The notes: generated from the sequence alone by a model not told the origin. Shown: positions 54,361-62,453, counted from the first letter of the stretch. The stretch: 64,000 bases of DNA from Alkalicoccobacillus gibsonii (GCF_016798245.1 NZ_JAEUZA010000006.1:1-64000), one strand, 5' to 3'. Translations and numbers: made by a program.

Positions 54361-56037
54361 ATGACAGTTCCTATACATTTTGATGATTCATGGCGTTTAG
54401 AATTTCTTCACAGGCTTGATTCTGATGGTCAATGGGCCAGTTGGGAAAACTATTGTTTAGCCTATGAAGCTCACCACTATCAGAAAGTTGCAGATTTTCA
54501 TGGTTTATTGGCTCCTGCACACTTACCTCAGCTTGAACCATTTCCTCATCAATTAGAGGTTGCTAAAACCGTCATTGAAGATATGAACGGAAAAGCCATT
54601 CTTGCGGATGAAGTAGGACTTGGCAAAACAATTGAAGCAGGTTTGATCCTAAAAGAGTATATGATTCGTGGCCTAGCTAAAAAAATCTTAATCCTAGTTC
54701 CTGCCTCTCTCGTTTCTCAGTGGGCAGTTGAATTAAATAGCAAATTTTATATTCCTGCCATCCCTCAGAAAAAATCGTATGTGTGGGAACAATGTGATGT
54801 CGTTGTCGCATCAATTGATACAGCTAAGCGACAGCCACACAGAGAAATCGTACTTAATCAGTCCTATGATCTTGTCATTATTGATGAAGCACACAAACTG
54901 AAAAACCCAAACACGAAAAACTATGAATTCATCCGCAGTCTTAAGAAAAAATTCTGTCTGCTTTTAACGGCGACACCCGTTCAAAATAAATTGGAAGAAA
55001 TCTTTAATCTTGTTTCTCTTTTAAAGCCAGGTCATCTCGGAGACTTAACAAGCTTTGAAAAAGAATTCAGGTCCAATGGACGCTCTCCTAAGAATGATGA
55101 AAAGCTACGTGCATTAGTTAATAAAGTAATGGTTCGAAACCGCCGTGAGGAAACCGGAATTAAGTGGACAAAACGAATCGTTGAAACGGTTCCGATTACC
55201 TTTAGTGAAGAAGAAAGAGCGTTGTACGACGCCATTTCTCAAATGGGCGCAAATCATTTCTCTCTTCTTACACTAAAGCGTGAAATATGCTCGAGTCGTG
55301 AAGCGACATTCATGACCTTAAAAAAGCTCATTGAAAAAGCTGAAGAAGAAGGAAAAGACAATAAAGAAGCTACGGCTCTACTAGAACAAGCTGCTAAGGT
55401 TGAACGGCATGCAAAAGCTGAGAAAGCACTCGAACTCATTAAAGAAATTGATGGAAAAGTCATTATCTTTACTGAGTACCGGGCCACACAGCTTTACCTG
55501 CAATGGTATTTAAAACAAAATGGCATTGTATCTGTACCGTTCCGAGGTGGGTTTAAACGCGGGAAAAAAGATTGGATGAGAGAGCTTTTCAAAAATCATG
55601 CTCAGGTACTCATCGCAACCGAAGCCGGGGGTGAAGGAATCAACCTTCAATTCTGTAGTCACATTATAAATTACGATCTTCCTTGGAACCCAATGAGAAT
55701 TGAACAACGCATAGGGCGTATTCACCGATTAGGCCAGCAGCATGATGTACGCATCTACAACTTTGCTGTTCAAAATACAGTTGAACAAAAAATACTCGAC
55801 CTACTTTATGACAAAATTCACTTGTTTGAAAAAGTCATTGGGCAATTGGATGAAATTTTAACACGTATTCAACTACCGAACATCGATGAATATGTGAAGG
55901 ATGTGATTTTACATTCTGATTCCGAAGGCGAGGTCAATATCAAACTGTCTCATCTTGCATCGGTCATGAATGATGCTGCGAAGGAAAGCGAAGACGAAAA
56001 CGAGGAGGGGTATCATGAATCAGTCCGAAGTTCGTAA
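54361..56037 (+). CDS. yqhH: SNF2-family DEAD/DEAH helicase-like ATPase YqhH
   Basis: This is a Swi2/Snf2-type nucleic-acid-dependent ATPase. Motif I is DEVGLGKTIEAG, motif II is IDEAHKLKN, motif III is LTATPVQN, and the C-terminal helicase half has EGINLQFCSHIINYDLPWNP and RIGRIHRLGQQ. Its 558 residues lack the N- and C-terminal extensions of RapA. Its function in Bacillus is not established; RNA polymerase recycling is one possibility. ATG behind AAAAGGAGA. It overlaps yqhG by 23 bp and is divergent from gcvT. Confidence 0.9.
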   Translation: MTVPIHFDDSWRLEFLHRLDSDGQWASWENYCLAYEAHHYQKVADFHGLLAPAHLPQLEPFPHQLEVAKTVIEDMNGKAILADEVGLGKTIEAGLILKEYMIRGLAKKILILVPASLVSQWAVELNSKFYIPAIPQKKSYVWEQCDVVVASIDTAKRQPHREIVLNQSYDLVIIDEAHKLKNPNTKNYEFIRSLKKKFCLLLTATPVQNKLEEIFNLVSLLKPGHLGDLTSFEKEFRSNGRSPKNDEKLRALVNKVMVRNRREETGIKWTKRIVETVPITFSEEERALYDAISQMGANHFSLLTLKREICSSREATFMTLKKLIEKAEEEGKDNKEATALLEQAAKVERHAKAEKALELIKEIDGKVIIFTEYRATQLYLQWYLKQNGIVSVPFRGGFKRGKKDWMRELFKNHAQVLIATEAGGEGINLQFCSHIINYDLPWNPMRIEQRIGRIHRLGQQHDVRIYNFAVQNTVEQKILDLLYDKIHLFEKVIGQLDEILTRIQLPNIDEYVKDVILHSDSEGEVNIKLSHLASVMNDAAKESEDENEEGYHESVRSS

Positions 56038-56836
56038 GTATGTAGAACGATATTTTGAAGCCAATGACTGTCCTCCAGTCGAGCGCCAATCTGACTTCTT
56101 AACTGTACAATTGTCTATTGATATGGATAAGTTACTCATGAACCGTCCCTTTTACTGGCATTACTTAGAAAAAACAGGCGGTTCCCCTAATCCAATGAAA
56201 ATGACACTTATTACAGAATCTACGCCCAATACAAAAGAAATGAAGGGAGAGTATATTCACTTTGGCTCTCCTCGTCTTCATCAACTATTTCAATCTACAA
56301 AATCGCTCGGATCTTATATTAGAATGTACGAGGATGTTCATGTTAGTCGCGTTCAATCGACCCCACTTCAGCCTTGGATCAACGTAAACGCAAAAGTATC
56401 TTTCCAATGTGATCGAAAAAAGGATGTCATTTTATCATTAGGACTAAATCTTATTCACGGACAGATCGTTACTGATTTTCATACGAAGATGATGGAAATT
56501 CCTCTCACGCCCAAGCTTCCGGATTATTGTTTTACGATGGCCTCCCTGATTAAGCCTGCCAGCGGCCTCATTCGTTTACAAAAAATGATACAAACCTTCG
56601 CTAATAATGAGCCAGATGATTGGGCTATTCAAGCGAGACAACGGTGGCAGCAAGATGAAGAGTTACTTGAAAGTTTTTATGAAGAATACGAAGAGAAACC
56701 AGAAAGCTATCAGTTAGAAAAAGAGGCGCTCCGAGAACAATACGAACCTCGCATTGAAGTGGAAATGATTAACGGGGGACTTTTCTTCTTACAGCAGCAA
56801 GTATTCACACAAAAAAATGGACATTCCGCAAATTAA
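56015..56836 (+). CDS. yqhG: YqhG family protein
   Basis: This conserved protein of unknown function (273 residues from the ATG of MNQSEVRKYV, GAGGAGGGG 5 nt upstream) always seems to accompany yqhH in Bacillus (family knowledge). It is soluble, with N-terminal RYFEANDCPP and FYWHYLEKTGG and a coiled-coil-like acidic C-terminal third (EELLESFYEEYEEKPESYQLE). The overlap with yqhH suggests that the two act together. Confidence 0.85.
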   Translation: MNQSEVRKYVERYFEANDCPPVERQSDFLTVQLSIDMDKLLMNRPFYWHYLEKTGGSPNPMKMTLITESTPNTKEMKGEYIHFGSPRLHQLFQSTKSLGSYIRMYEDVHVSRVQSTPLQPWINVNAKVSFQCDRKKDVILSLGLNLIHGQIVTDFHTKMMEIPLTPKLPDYCFTMASLIKPASGLIRLQKMIQTFANNEPDDWAIQARQRWQQDEELLESFYEEYEEKPESYQLEKEALREQYEPRIEVEMINGGLFFLQQQVFTQKNGHSAN

Positions 56837-56856
56837 GGGAATGTCCATTTTCATTT
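56815..56856 (+). terminator. yqhG terminator
   Basis: A 12-bp stem (AATGGACATTCC and its complement) spans the yqhG stop codon and is followed by TTTTCATTT, ahead of the convergent yqgW. Confidence 0.85.
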
Positions 56857-57046
56857 AATGAGTGCTTACTGGTGCTCCTTCTCCAGTTGTAATTAATGAG
56901 TACAATGTCATAACGGAGAAAAACCCAAAAACTAAAACTGTTACAAACGAGAATCCTACAGCAAACAAGTTCATCCGTTTCATTTCACGAATTCCACCAA
57001 TCACTGCAAGGATCGTGATAATTAAGAACACGATGGCAAGAAACAA
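56855..57046 (-). CDS. yqgW: small membrane protein YqgW (DUF2759)
   Basis: This 63-residue protein has two membrane segments (about 2-22 and 28-50) and the conserved FGFFSVMTLYSLI end of the DUF2759 family. I choose a TTG start because AAGGAGG lies 7 nt upstream; an in-frame ATG 33 bp earlier has no site. Function unknown. Confidence 0.78.
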   Translation of the reverse strand: MFLAIVFLIITILAVIGGIREMKRMNLFAVGFSFVTVLVFGFFSVMTLYSLITTGEGAPVSTH

Positions 57047-57160
57047 ATTGACTTCCTCCTTCCACTTACTTCGTACCATTCACAGACGTGAATGTTTTGA
57101 ACACTCCCAAGAAAACAGTTATGATACGTATATATCATTATTTTCATGAGGAGGATCAAC

Positions 57161-57796
57161 ATGACTTGGACCCAACTTCCACTCGGACCTATTCAAACAA
57201 ACGCGTACATTTTAAAAAATTCTAAAGGGGACGCACTTATTTTTGATCCAGGTGGCGACGCAGACACTTTACTTCAATGGTTACAGGATAAACAAATTAC
57301 ACCCCTCGCCATTTTACTAACACATGCTCACTTTGATCACATTGGAGCTGTTGACGCCGTTCGTGATGCGTACTCCATTCCAGTATATCTTCATAAGAAC
57401 GAAGAAAATTGGCTTGAGGATCCTGAACTGAACAGGTCCACTGCATTTCTTGGTCGAACGAAGGTAACAGCCAGACCAGCAGAACAGATCCTCCATGGCG
57501 AACAATCGCTACACATTGGTTCGTTTTCTTGCAGCGTATTAGAGACACCAGGTCATTCACCTGGAAGCGTATCCTTTTATTTTGAAAATGAGGGCATTGT
57601 CTTCTCAGGAGATGCATTGTTCGCAAGCAGTATTGGTCGAACAGATCTACCAGGTGGAAACCATCAACAGCTTCTAGAAAGCATCCATTCAAAGTTAATG
57701 GACTTGCCTGAGGAGACCATCGTGGCATGCGGTCATGGTCCTACTACCACCATTCTAAGAGAAATGGATTCAAACCCTTTCTTAAACGCTCTGTAA
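57161..57796 (+). CDS. yqgX: metallo-beta-lactamase fold hydrolase YqgX
   Basis: This is a glyoxalase II-like metal-dependent hydrolase. Metal-binding motifs are THAHFDHIG, ETPGHSPGSV, FSGDALF and CGHGPTT. Length is 211 from the ATG of MTWTQLPLG, behind GAGGAGG. It probably acts on a thioester of a small thiol (for example S-lactoyl-bacillithiol); this is inference. Divergent from yqgW. Confidence 0.88.
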   Translation: MTWTQLPLGPIQTNAYILKNSKGDALIFDPGGDADTLLQWLQDKQITPLAILLTHAHFDHIGAVDAVRDAYSIPVYLHKNEENWLEDPELNRSTAFLGRTKVTARPAEQILHGEQSLHIGSFSCSVLETPGHSPGSVSFYFENEGIVFSGDALFASSIGRTDLPGGNHQQLLESIHSKLMDLPEETIVACGHGPTTTILREMDSNPFLNAL

Positions 57797-57803
57797 TGAA
57801 TCA

Positions 57804-57844
57804 ACCGGCGGGGCTTCTCGAGTGAGAAGCGCTCCGTTTTTTTT
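57804..57844 (+). terminator. yqgX terminator
   Basis: An imperfect stem (CGGCGGGGCTTCTC against GAGAAGCGCTCCG) with a 4-nt loop is followed by TTTTTTTT. Confidence 0.85.
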
Positions 57845-58091
57845 AGTGGTGTCCTCCAAAGCTTGGGACAAGAACAAACGTTGAGTAATACGTAAAGCCA
57901 ACAAAAAAGATTGTTAAATACGCGCCAAATATGTAGATATATACTCGCTCTGATAAATACAAATAACTTAAAGCAAGCAGGATCGCTGTCTGAGCAAAGA
58001 AAAGTAAAGCCATACTATGCATGTCTCCAGCAAAAAACAGTACAGCAAAAATCCCTGTCCAAAAAGCGAGTACACGATACATCCGTTCCAT
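57843..58091 (-). CDS. yqgY: small membrane protein YqgY (DUF2626)
   Basis: This 82-residue protein has three hydrophobic segments (about 5-24, 27-45 and 50-72) and ends in FGGHH. The MERMYRVLAFWTGIFAV start is typical of DUF2626. I use the second in-frame ATG, 8 nt from AAGGAGG. Function unknown; it is convergent with yqgX. Confidence 0.85.
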   Translation of the reverse strand: MERMYRVLAFWTGIFAVLFFAGDMHSMALLFFAQTAILLALSYLYLSERVYIYIFGAYLTIFFVGFTYYSTFVLVPSFGGHH

Positions 58092-58229
58092 ATGCTGTGC
58101 CTCCTTCATTAATGTATGCGATTACTAATGATTGCTTCTCTATTATATACCCTAATTTTCCCGTTTGTAAATGCTTTCGCCGCTTCTCATTTTGGAATGT
58201 TGGAAGCGGCGTCAGTTTAACGATTCTTT

Positions 58230-58406
58230 CTATTTCCTACGAAAAAACCATCCAATTGCCATCGGTATAATCCCAAACGCCCGAAAAGATAAAGATGCAC
58301 GGGCTGTCTTACGCTGTTTTCGTTCTTCCTTCCGAAGCGTTGTAGGCTTATCCATCTGGATGACAGCCTGCTGAGTTATAAACTTCACTAAGTCCTGTAA
58401 AGACAA
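58230..58406 (-). CDS. yqzE: YqzE-like small basic protein
   Basis: This 58-residue protein is read from a TTG start preceded by GGGGAAGTG. It begins LSLQDLVKFITQQAV, continues with a strongly basic KEERKQRKTARAS stretch and ends FRAFGIIPMAIGWFFRRK. That pattern (xxFVKxxT, EER-rich middle, F-G-x-x-P membrane-like tail) matches YqzE, which follows comGG in B. subtilis. Position 55 bp after comGG agrees. Its role is unknown. Because it starts with TTG and is short, it is easily missed. Confidence 0.7.
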   Translation of the reverse strand: MSLQDLVKFITQQAVIQMDKPTTLRKEERKQRKTARASLSFRAFGIIPMAIGWFFRRK

Positions 58407-58460
58407 GCAATCACTTCCCCGTACTTTTACCCATAGTGTGCCCCATTCCCCATGTTTAAA

Positions 58461-58823
58461 TCAGTCCATATCTTGAAAATATGTGACGGTTTCAGTTATC
58501 GTATTGTAATGCAGAATAGACCATCTTTTATGGTCCTCCCCAATTCTAGCGTATAACTCCACTTGAAGATTTACGTCAGATTGTCCAATCATCGTAAACG
58601 TGACTGAACCCACTTCATAATGAATCGTATCCTCTTTTGGTTGCTGTACAAAGTCAATAACTGCCATTTGCATAAGATGATCCATCTGCATAAGCTTCTC
58701 CTGTTCAAAAACAAAGCGTTTCTCTGCCTCATACAGTTGAATAGCATATAAACAAGAAAGTGTCAGTATCGCTACGAGTAGCAATGTAACAGGATACGCA
58801 ACTCCCTTTTCGCTATTCTTCAT
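58461..58823 (-). CDS. comGG: competence pseudopilus protein ComGG
   Basis: ComGG is a minor pseudopilin of the DNA-uptake apparatus. It has an N-terminal hydrophobic helix (about 8-27, AYPVTLLLVAILTLSCLYA) without the canonical G|F cleavage site, as expected for ComGG. Length is 120. Its ATG overlaps the comGF stop by 11 bp. Last of the com genes. Confidence 0.85.
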   Translation of the reverse strand: MKNSEKGVAYPVTLLLVAILTLSCLYAIQLYEAEKRFVFEQEKLMQMDHLMQMAVIDFVQQPKEDTIHYEVGSVTFTMIGQSDVNLQVELYARIGEDHKRWSILHYNTITETVTYFQDMD

Positions 58824-59274
58824 TCTTTGTCACCTTGCTAAACAAACTACTCATGGAACGCTCAAACACATAACCATGCTTCATGATTGTTACACAGCTT
58901 AATCGCTCTAGCTCATCCATCTCACATGTAAAGGATTGAACGGAATCCAGCATTGGGACATAACCTCTTCCTTGGACGCGCCTGTAAATGGATTCAGAGG
59001 AAAGATCGTAACGGACTTCTTCCTCATTTATCAATAAACTTAAGCTATTTTCCGTAGCGACGATCCCCTCAGATCCTCGCACCTCTGAATGTAACTGATT
59101 ATAAAAGACTTGTAACTCAAAGCTTGAATCGTGCTTATAAAAAGGGGACCATGCAATGGATGTGACAATAAGAGGAAGGACACTAACAATTAGAAGCGTT
59201 AAACCAAACGCAATAGATGCTTCGAGGAGAGTAAAACCTTTTTCATTTTTTAGTATAAAGACAGCTTTCGTAAT
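58813..59274 (-). CDS. comGF: competence pseudopilin ComGF, start codon abnormal
   Basis: The frame encodes an N-terminal prepilin motif NEKGFTLLEASIAFGLTLL, then a family-type C-terminus (YRRVQGRGYVPMLDSV). No in-frame ATG, GTG or TTG lies between the upstream stop (59278-59280) and the motif; only ATT (59274) and ATA (59256) exist. An ATG at 59246 overlaps the comGE stop as ATGA but is out of frame by one base. One more A in the following A5 run would give MKKGFTLLE. Coordinates assume the ATT; a one-base sequence error is more likely. Confidence 0.75.
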   Translation of the reverse strand: MTKAVFILKNEKGFTLLEASIAFGLTLLIVSVLPLIVTSIAWSPFYKHDSSFELQVFYNQLHSEVRGSEGIVATENSLSLLINEEEVRYDLSSESIYRRVQGRGYVPMLDSVQSFTCEMDELERLSCVTIMKHGYVFERSMSSLFSKVTKNEE

Positions 59275-59563
59275 CTCTTAAATTCGCCCCTTCCCACATT
59301 AGACAAAATTGAGTTGAACCATCAGCAATGACTTCTTGCTTAAATTGATAGAGCGAGTGACTGAAGGATGCTGGAGCGTGACCGTGTGTAAATGAAAGTG
59401 CATAATCTTCAAGCAGATATAACGCTTCTTCCTGTTGTTTAATCACTACTCTTTCTTGATGAATCTTTATGAGTACAGGAAGTATAAACGTTACGAGGAT
59501 CGACAAGAGTACAAGAGAAATCATGACTTCAATTAATGTGAAGCCATTACATTTGCTTTGAAT
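59243..59563 (-). CDS. comGE: competence pseudopilin ComGE, unusual start
   Basis: The prepilin motif CNGFTLIEVMISLVLL is clear, followed by a helical pilin-like domain ending DYESCLYTKK. There is no ATG, GTG or TTG start at a sensible place. An ATT with AAGGGGAG 8 nt upstream would give 106 residues. Alternatively, a TAATG overlap with the comGD stop would put an ATG in frame if one G were missing from the sequence. It overlaps the comGD end by 17 bp. Confidence 0.75.
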   Translation of the reverse strand: MQSKCNGFTLIEVMISLVLLSILVTFILPVLIKIHQERVVIKQQEEALYLLEDYALSFTHGHAPASFSHSLYQFKQEVIADGSTQFCLMWEGANLRDYESCLYTKK

Positions 59564-59981
59564 ATCGAATTCTCCCCTTTCCAAGATGGAGAGTGTATAC
59601 ATATTGCTGATGATTAGTTCGTAAAAGAACGGTCCCGGCATATCGAGGGTTTCCGTTACGATTAAAGACAACTGAGGACCCAGTTAATGACAAAGGTCTA
59701 ATCTGCATGTCACTCGTGGCATAAGGTCGTATAAGATACGAGTCCCAATTAAAAAGGCGAATCTGATAGGCATTTGCTAAAGGTTGCACAACGATTGTTT
59801 CTCCTCTAGCCATTGCCAATTGCTGAGCTAATACGAAGTCCTGTTTTAACTGCCAGGAAACATACTCTGATTCATGATATTCTCGTACATTAGAAAACGT
59901 AATTAAAGGTAGGACAGTGAGGACAGAAAGGAGGGTGAGTGTAATGAGCATCTCAATTAACGTATAACCTTGCTCATTCAT
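59547..59981 (-). CDS. comGD: competence pseudopilin ComGD
   Basis: This minor pseudopilin has cleavage motif EQGYTLIEMLITLTLL (processing after Gly5 by ComC) and a GspH-like C-terminal domain. Length is 144. Its ATG shares one base with the comGC stop (TAATG). Confidence 0.92.
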   Translation of the reverse strand: MNEQGYTLIEMLITLTLLSVLTVLPLITFSNVREYHESEYVSWQLKQDFVLAQQLAMARGETIVVQPLANAYQIRLFNWDSYLIRPYATSDMQIRPLSLTGSSVVFNRNGNPRYAGTVLLRTNHQQYVYTLHLGKGRIRYSKQM

Positions 59982-60295
59982 TAAGAGGGCTTTATGACAA
60001 CAAGTTGGTTGTTTAGCTCTAACTGGTCACCATTTGGGCAGCTACCTTGATCTGCATATCCTCCCTCTACTAAATCACTAATGGATGCCGGAGCTTTTTT
60101 CTCTTCAAGCTGATAGACTGAGACCTGGGACTGAAGTAATTTCACCGTTGCTTCACACCCTTTGTCATTCGCAACTTCATTGTTTTTTGTCATATTAGGG
60201 ATGGCAATTAAAAGAAGAATGGAGATAATCATTAACACAACTAACATTTCAACAAGCGTAAATCCTTTTTTACAACGTAACCATTTCTTGATCAT
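59981..60295 (-). CDS. comGC: major competence pseudopilin ComGC
   Basis: ComGC is the main subunit of the competence pseudopilus. The prepilin site is KKGFTLVEMLVVLMIISILLL, cleaved after Gly (about residue 11), and two cysteines (CEATVK, GSCPNG) can form the known internal disulfide. Length is 104. ATG behind AAGGAG. It is the first com gene of this block; comGB lies 2.8 kb away beyond cstA and nine tRNA genes. Confidence 0.94.
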   Translation of the reverse strand: MIKKWLRCKKGFTLVEMLVVLMIISILLLIAIPNMTKNNEVANDKGCEATVKLLQSQVSVYQLEEKKAPASISDLVEGGYADQGSCPNGDQLELNNQLVVIKPS

Positions 60296-60426
60296 ATAAT
60301 CGCTCCTTTTTTTTGGGGGGAATGGAGCTGTGGGATGATTATGAGGAAGAAAAAATTCTAATAACGAACCTCCTTTCGTGTATATACCTTAGTATTAGAC
60401 ATTCATTAGCCTCTCTCCTTCTATTT

Positions 60427-60446
60427 AAAAAGAAAGATTTCTTTTT
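60427..60446. promoter_or_regulatory. perfect inverted repeat between comGC and cstA
   Basis: AAAAAGAAA-GA-TTTCTTTTT is a 9-bp perfect dyad in the 214-bp divergent region. It contains near-matches to ComK AT-boxes (AAAA-N5-TTTT with one mismatch each). It might control comGC, cstA or both. No canonical promoter for comGC was found here. Confidence 0.4.
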
Positions 60447-60471
60447 TGTACATATTCTAATACACTATAAA

Positions 60472-60485
60472 TGTAAGCGTATTCA
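60472..60485 (+). promoter_or_regulatory. CcpA cre site at cstA
   Basis: TGTAAGCGTATTCA matches the CcpA consensus (TGWAANCGNTNWCA) at all but one defined position. It lies directly downstream of a possible -10 (TATAAA) and 25 bp before the cstA start codon, where CcpA binding would block transcription. Confidence 0.7.
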
Positions 60486-60509
60486 TAATAGAAGAGAGGG
60501 GATTTTGAG

Positions 60510-61964
60510 ATGATCACTTTTTTAATTGGAATCATACTTTTAATCTTGGGTTACTTTACTTATGGTAAAGTGGTAGAACGAATTTTTGGAATAAAAAAAG
60601 AACGTCCTACGCCTGCTTACGTTAATGCAGATAACGTAGATTATGTACCAATGAGCACGCCTAAAAATTCGTTAATTCAATTACTAAATATTGCAGGAAC
60701 TGGACCGGTCTTTGGTCCGATTATGGGTGCTTTATATGGTCCCGTCGCTTTTATTTGGATTGTCGTTGGCTGTATCTTCGCAGGAGCTGTGCATGATTAT
60801 CTTACTGGAATGATTTCCATCCGTAACAAGGGAGCACACCTGCCCGCTTTAGCCAGTAAGTTTCTTGGGAACACCATGAAACATGTTGTAAATGGTTTTG
60901 CTGTATTACTACTTCTTTTAGTCGGAACCGTTTTTGTATCAACACCAGCGAGTTTACTTCATTTATTAATGGATGGTCGAGTTGCTTTAGGTTTAATCAT
61001 TTCAGCCATTTTTATATACTATGTATTAGCAACTGTCTTACCAGTAGATAAAATCATCGGTCGAGTCTACCCTTATTTCGGTGCCCTCTTACTGATAGGC
61101 ACTGGTGGAGTTGCAATCATGATGCTTGTGAGAGGTGCTCCAATTCCAGAGCTTTCATTTTCTAACTTTCACCCTGATCAGCTACCTATCATGCCACTTA
61201 TCTTTTTCACCATCACGTGTGGAGCCCTCTCAGGATTCCATGCTACACAAACACCTATCATCTCCCGTACAACAAAAAATGAAACACAAGGGCGCAAAAT
61301 ATTTTATGGAATGATGATTGCAGAAGGCATTATTGCCATGATTTGGGCTGCTGCTGCGATGAGCTTAGTCAATGGATATGGTGGTTTAAATGAAATGCTA
61401 GCTGCTGGCGGTCCAGGAGCTGTCGTCAATGAAGTATCCACTCTATTATTAGGAGCGATTGGTGGTACCATTGCCGTTTTAGGTGTTGTTGTGCTTCCCA
61501 TTACATCAGGTGATACAGCCTTTCGAAGCGCACGGATGATTATAGCCGAATACTTTAACATCGCTCAACGAAAAATTTCTAAGCGTTTCCTTATAGCGAT
61601 TCCCCTCTTTTTACTTTCGGTTGGACTAACACAAATTGATTTTAATATTTTGTGGAGATACTTCAGTTGGGCCAACCAAGCTACTGCAGTGATTGCTTTA
61701 TTCGTGGGAGCCATGTATTTGTATATCGCTAACAAAAATTATTGGATCGCCCTTGTTCCGGGTAGCTTTATGCTCATAATGGTCATCACCTATATTTTGA
61801 ACGCCCAAATAGGATTCAGACTACCTATGTCCGCATCCTGGATTGGAGGAGTTATCGGATCGGCCATCCTTATAAGCTTATTCTTTCGCTCTGCCAAGAT
61901 CTCGCGTTCAAAAAACCTTCCTTTAGAAATAGACGTTTCAGATTGGAAAAAGGATTCTGCTTAA
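60510..61964 (+). CDS. cstA: CstA-family carbon starvation/peptide or pyruvate transporter
   Basis: This polytopic membrane protein (about 13 segments, 484 residues) belongs to the short form of the CstA family; the E. coli members (about 700 residues) are longer. Family hallmarks are TPAYVNADNVDYVPM, AGTGPVFGPIMGALYGP, GAVHDYLTGM, SGFHATQTPIISRT and SGDTAFRSARMI. CstA relatives import peptides or pyruvate under carbon limitation. A cre site suggests CcpA control. ATG behind GAGAGGGG. It sits inside the split comG locus on the opposite strand. Confidence 0.88.
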   Translation: MITFLIGIILLILGYFTYGKVVERIFGIKKERPTPAYVNADNVDYVPMSTPKNSLIQLLNIAGTGPVFGPIMGALYGPVAFIWIVVGCIFAGAVHDYLTGMISIRNKGAHLPALASKFLGNTMKHVVNGFAVLLLLLVGTVFVSTPASLLHLLMDGRVALGLIISAIFIYYVLATVLPVDKIIGRVYPYFGALLLIGTGGVAIMMLVRGAPIPELSFSNFHPDQLPIMPLIFFTITCGALSGFHATQTPIISRTTKNETQGRKIFYGMMIAEGIIAMIWAAAAMSLVNGYGGLNEMLAAGGPGAVVNEVSTLLLGAIGGTIAVLGVVVLPITSGDTAFRSARMIIAEYFNIAQRKISKRFLIAIPLFLLSVGLTQIDFNILWRYFSWANQATAVIALFVGAMYLYIANKNYWIALVPGSFMLIMVITYILNAQIGFRLPMSASWIGGVIGSAILISLFFRSAKISRSKNLPLEIDVSDWKKDSA

Positions 61965-61974
61965 CCTTCATATG

Positions 61975-62014
61975 AAAAAAACCTTGATTTTATAAAATAA
62001 AATCAAGGTTTTTT
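61975..62014. terminator. bidirectional terminator between cstA and tRNA cluster
   Basis: A perfect 15-bp stem (AAAACCTTGATTTTA and its complement) has A and T runs on both sides. It ends cstA on the plus strand and the nine-tRNA transcript on the minus strand. Confidence 0.92.
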
Positions 62015-62019
62015 AGTGA

Positions 62020-62101
62020 TGCGGGTGAAGGGACTTGAACCCCCACGTCATAAGACACTAGATCCTAAATCTAGCGCGTCTGCCAATTCCGCCACACCCG
62101 C
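62020..62101 (-). tRNA. tRNA-Leu (anticodon TAG)
   Basis: The acceptor stem is GCGGGTG/CACCCGC with discriminator A; the anticodon arm is CTAGA-TTTAGGA-TCTAG, and a long variable arm is present. CCA is not encoded. It is the last tRNA of the cluster, 6 nt before the terminator. Confidence 0.95.
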
Positions 62102-62121
62102 GTATTTAATTTTCTTCAAAA

Positions 62122-62212
62122 TGGCGGAGAAGGAGGGATTTGAACCCTCGCGCCGCTTACACGACCTACACCCTTAGCAGGGGCGCCCCTTCAGCCACTT
62201 GGGTACTTCTCC
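62122..62212 (-). tRNA. tRNA-Ser (anticodon GCT)
   Basis: The acceptor stem is GGAGAAG/CTTCTCC with discriminator G and encoded CCA. The anticodon loop is CTGCTAA, and a long variable arm (TGTAGGTCGTGTAAGCGGCG) is typical of serine tRNAs. Confidence 0.94.
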
Positions 62213-62254
62213 AAGAGTCAAAAAGCATAGCTCTTATCTTAATGAAGAGTATGA

Positions 62255-62328
<74 letters not shown>

Positions 62329-62339
62329 ATACTCTAGAA

Positions 62340-62410
62340 AGCGGGTGATGAGAATCGAACTCACATCATCAGCTTGGAAGGCTGAGGTTTTACCACTAAA
62401 CTACACCCGC
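62340..62410 (-). tRNA. tRNA-Gly (anticodon TCC)
   Basis: The acceptor is GCGGGTG/CACCCGC with discriminator T, and the anticodon loop is CTTCCAA. The gene is 71 nt with no encoded CCA. Confidence 0.95.
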
Positions 62411-62453
62411 ATATTCACAAACATCTTAATTATTCGCATACATAGTACAGCGA

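Noticed and set aside
57297-57728. 143-codon minus-strand frame inside yqgX
   Set aside because: It is antisense to a clear metallo-hydrolase gene and matches no known protein pattern.
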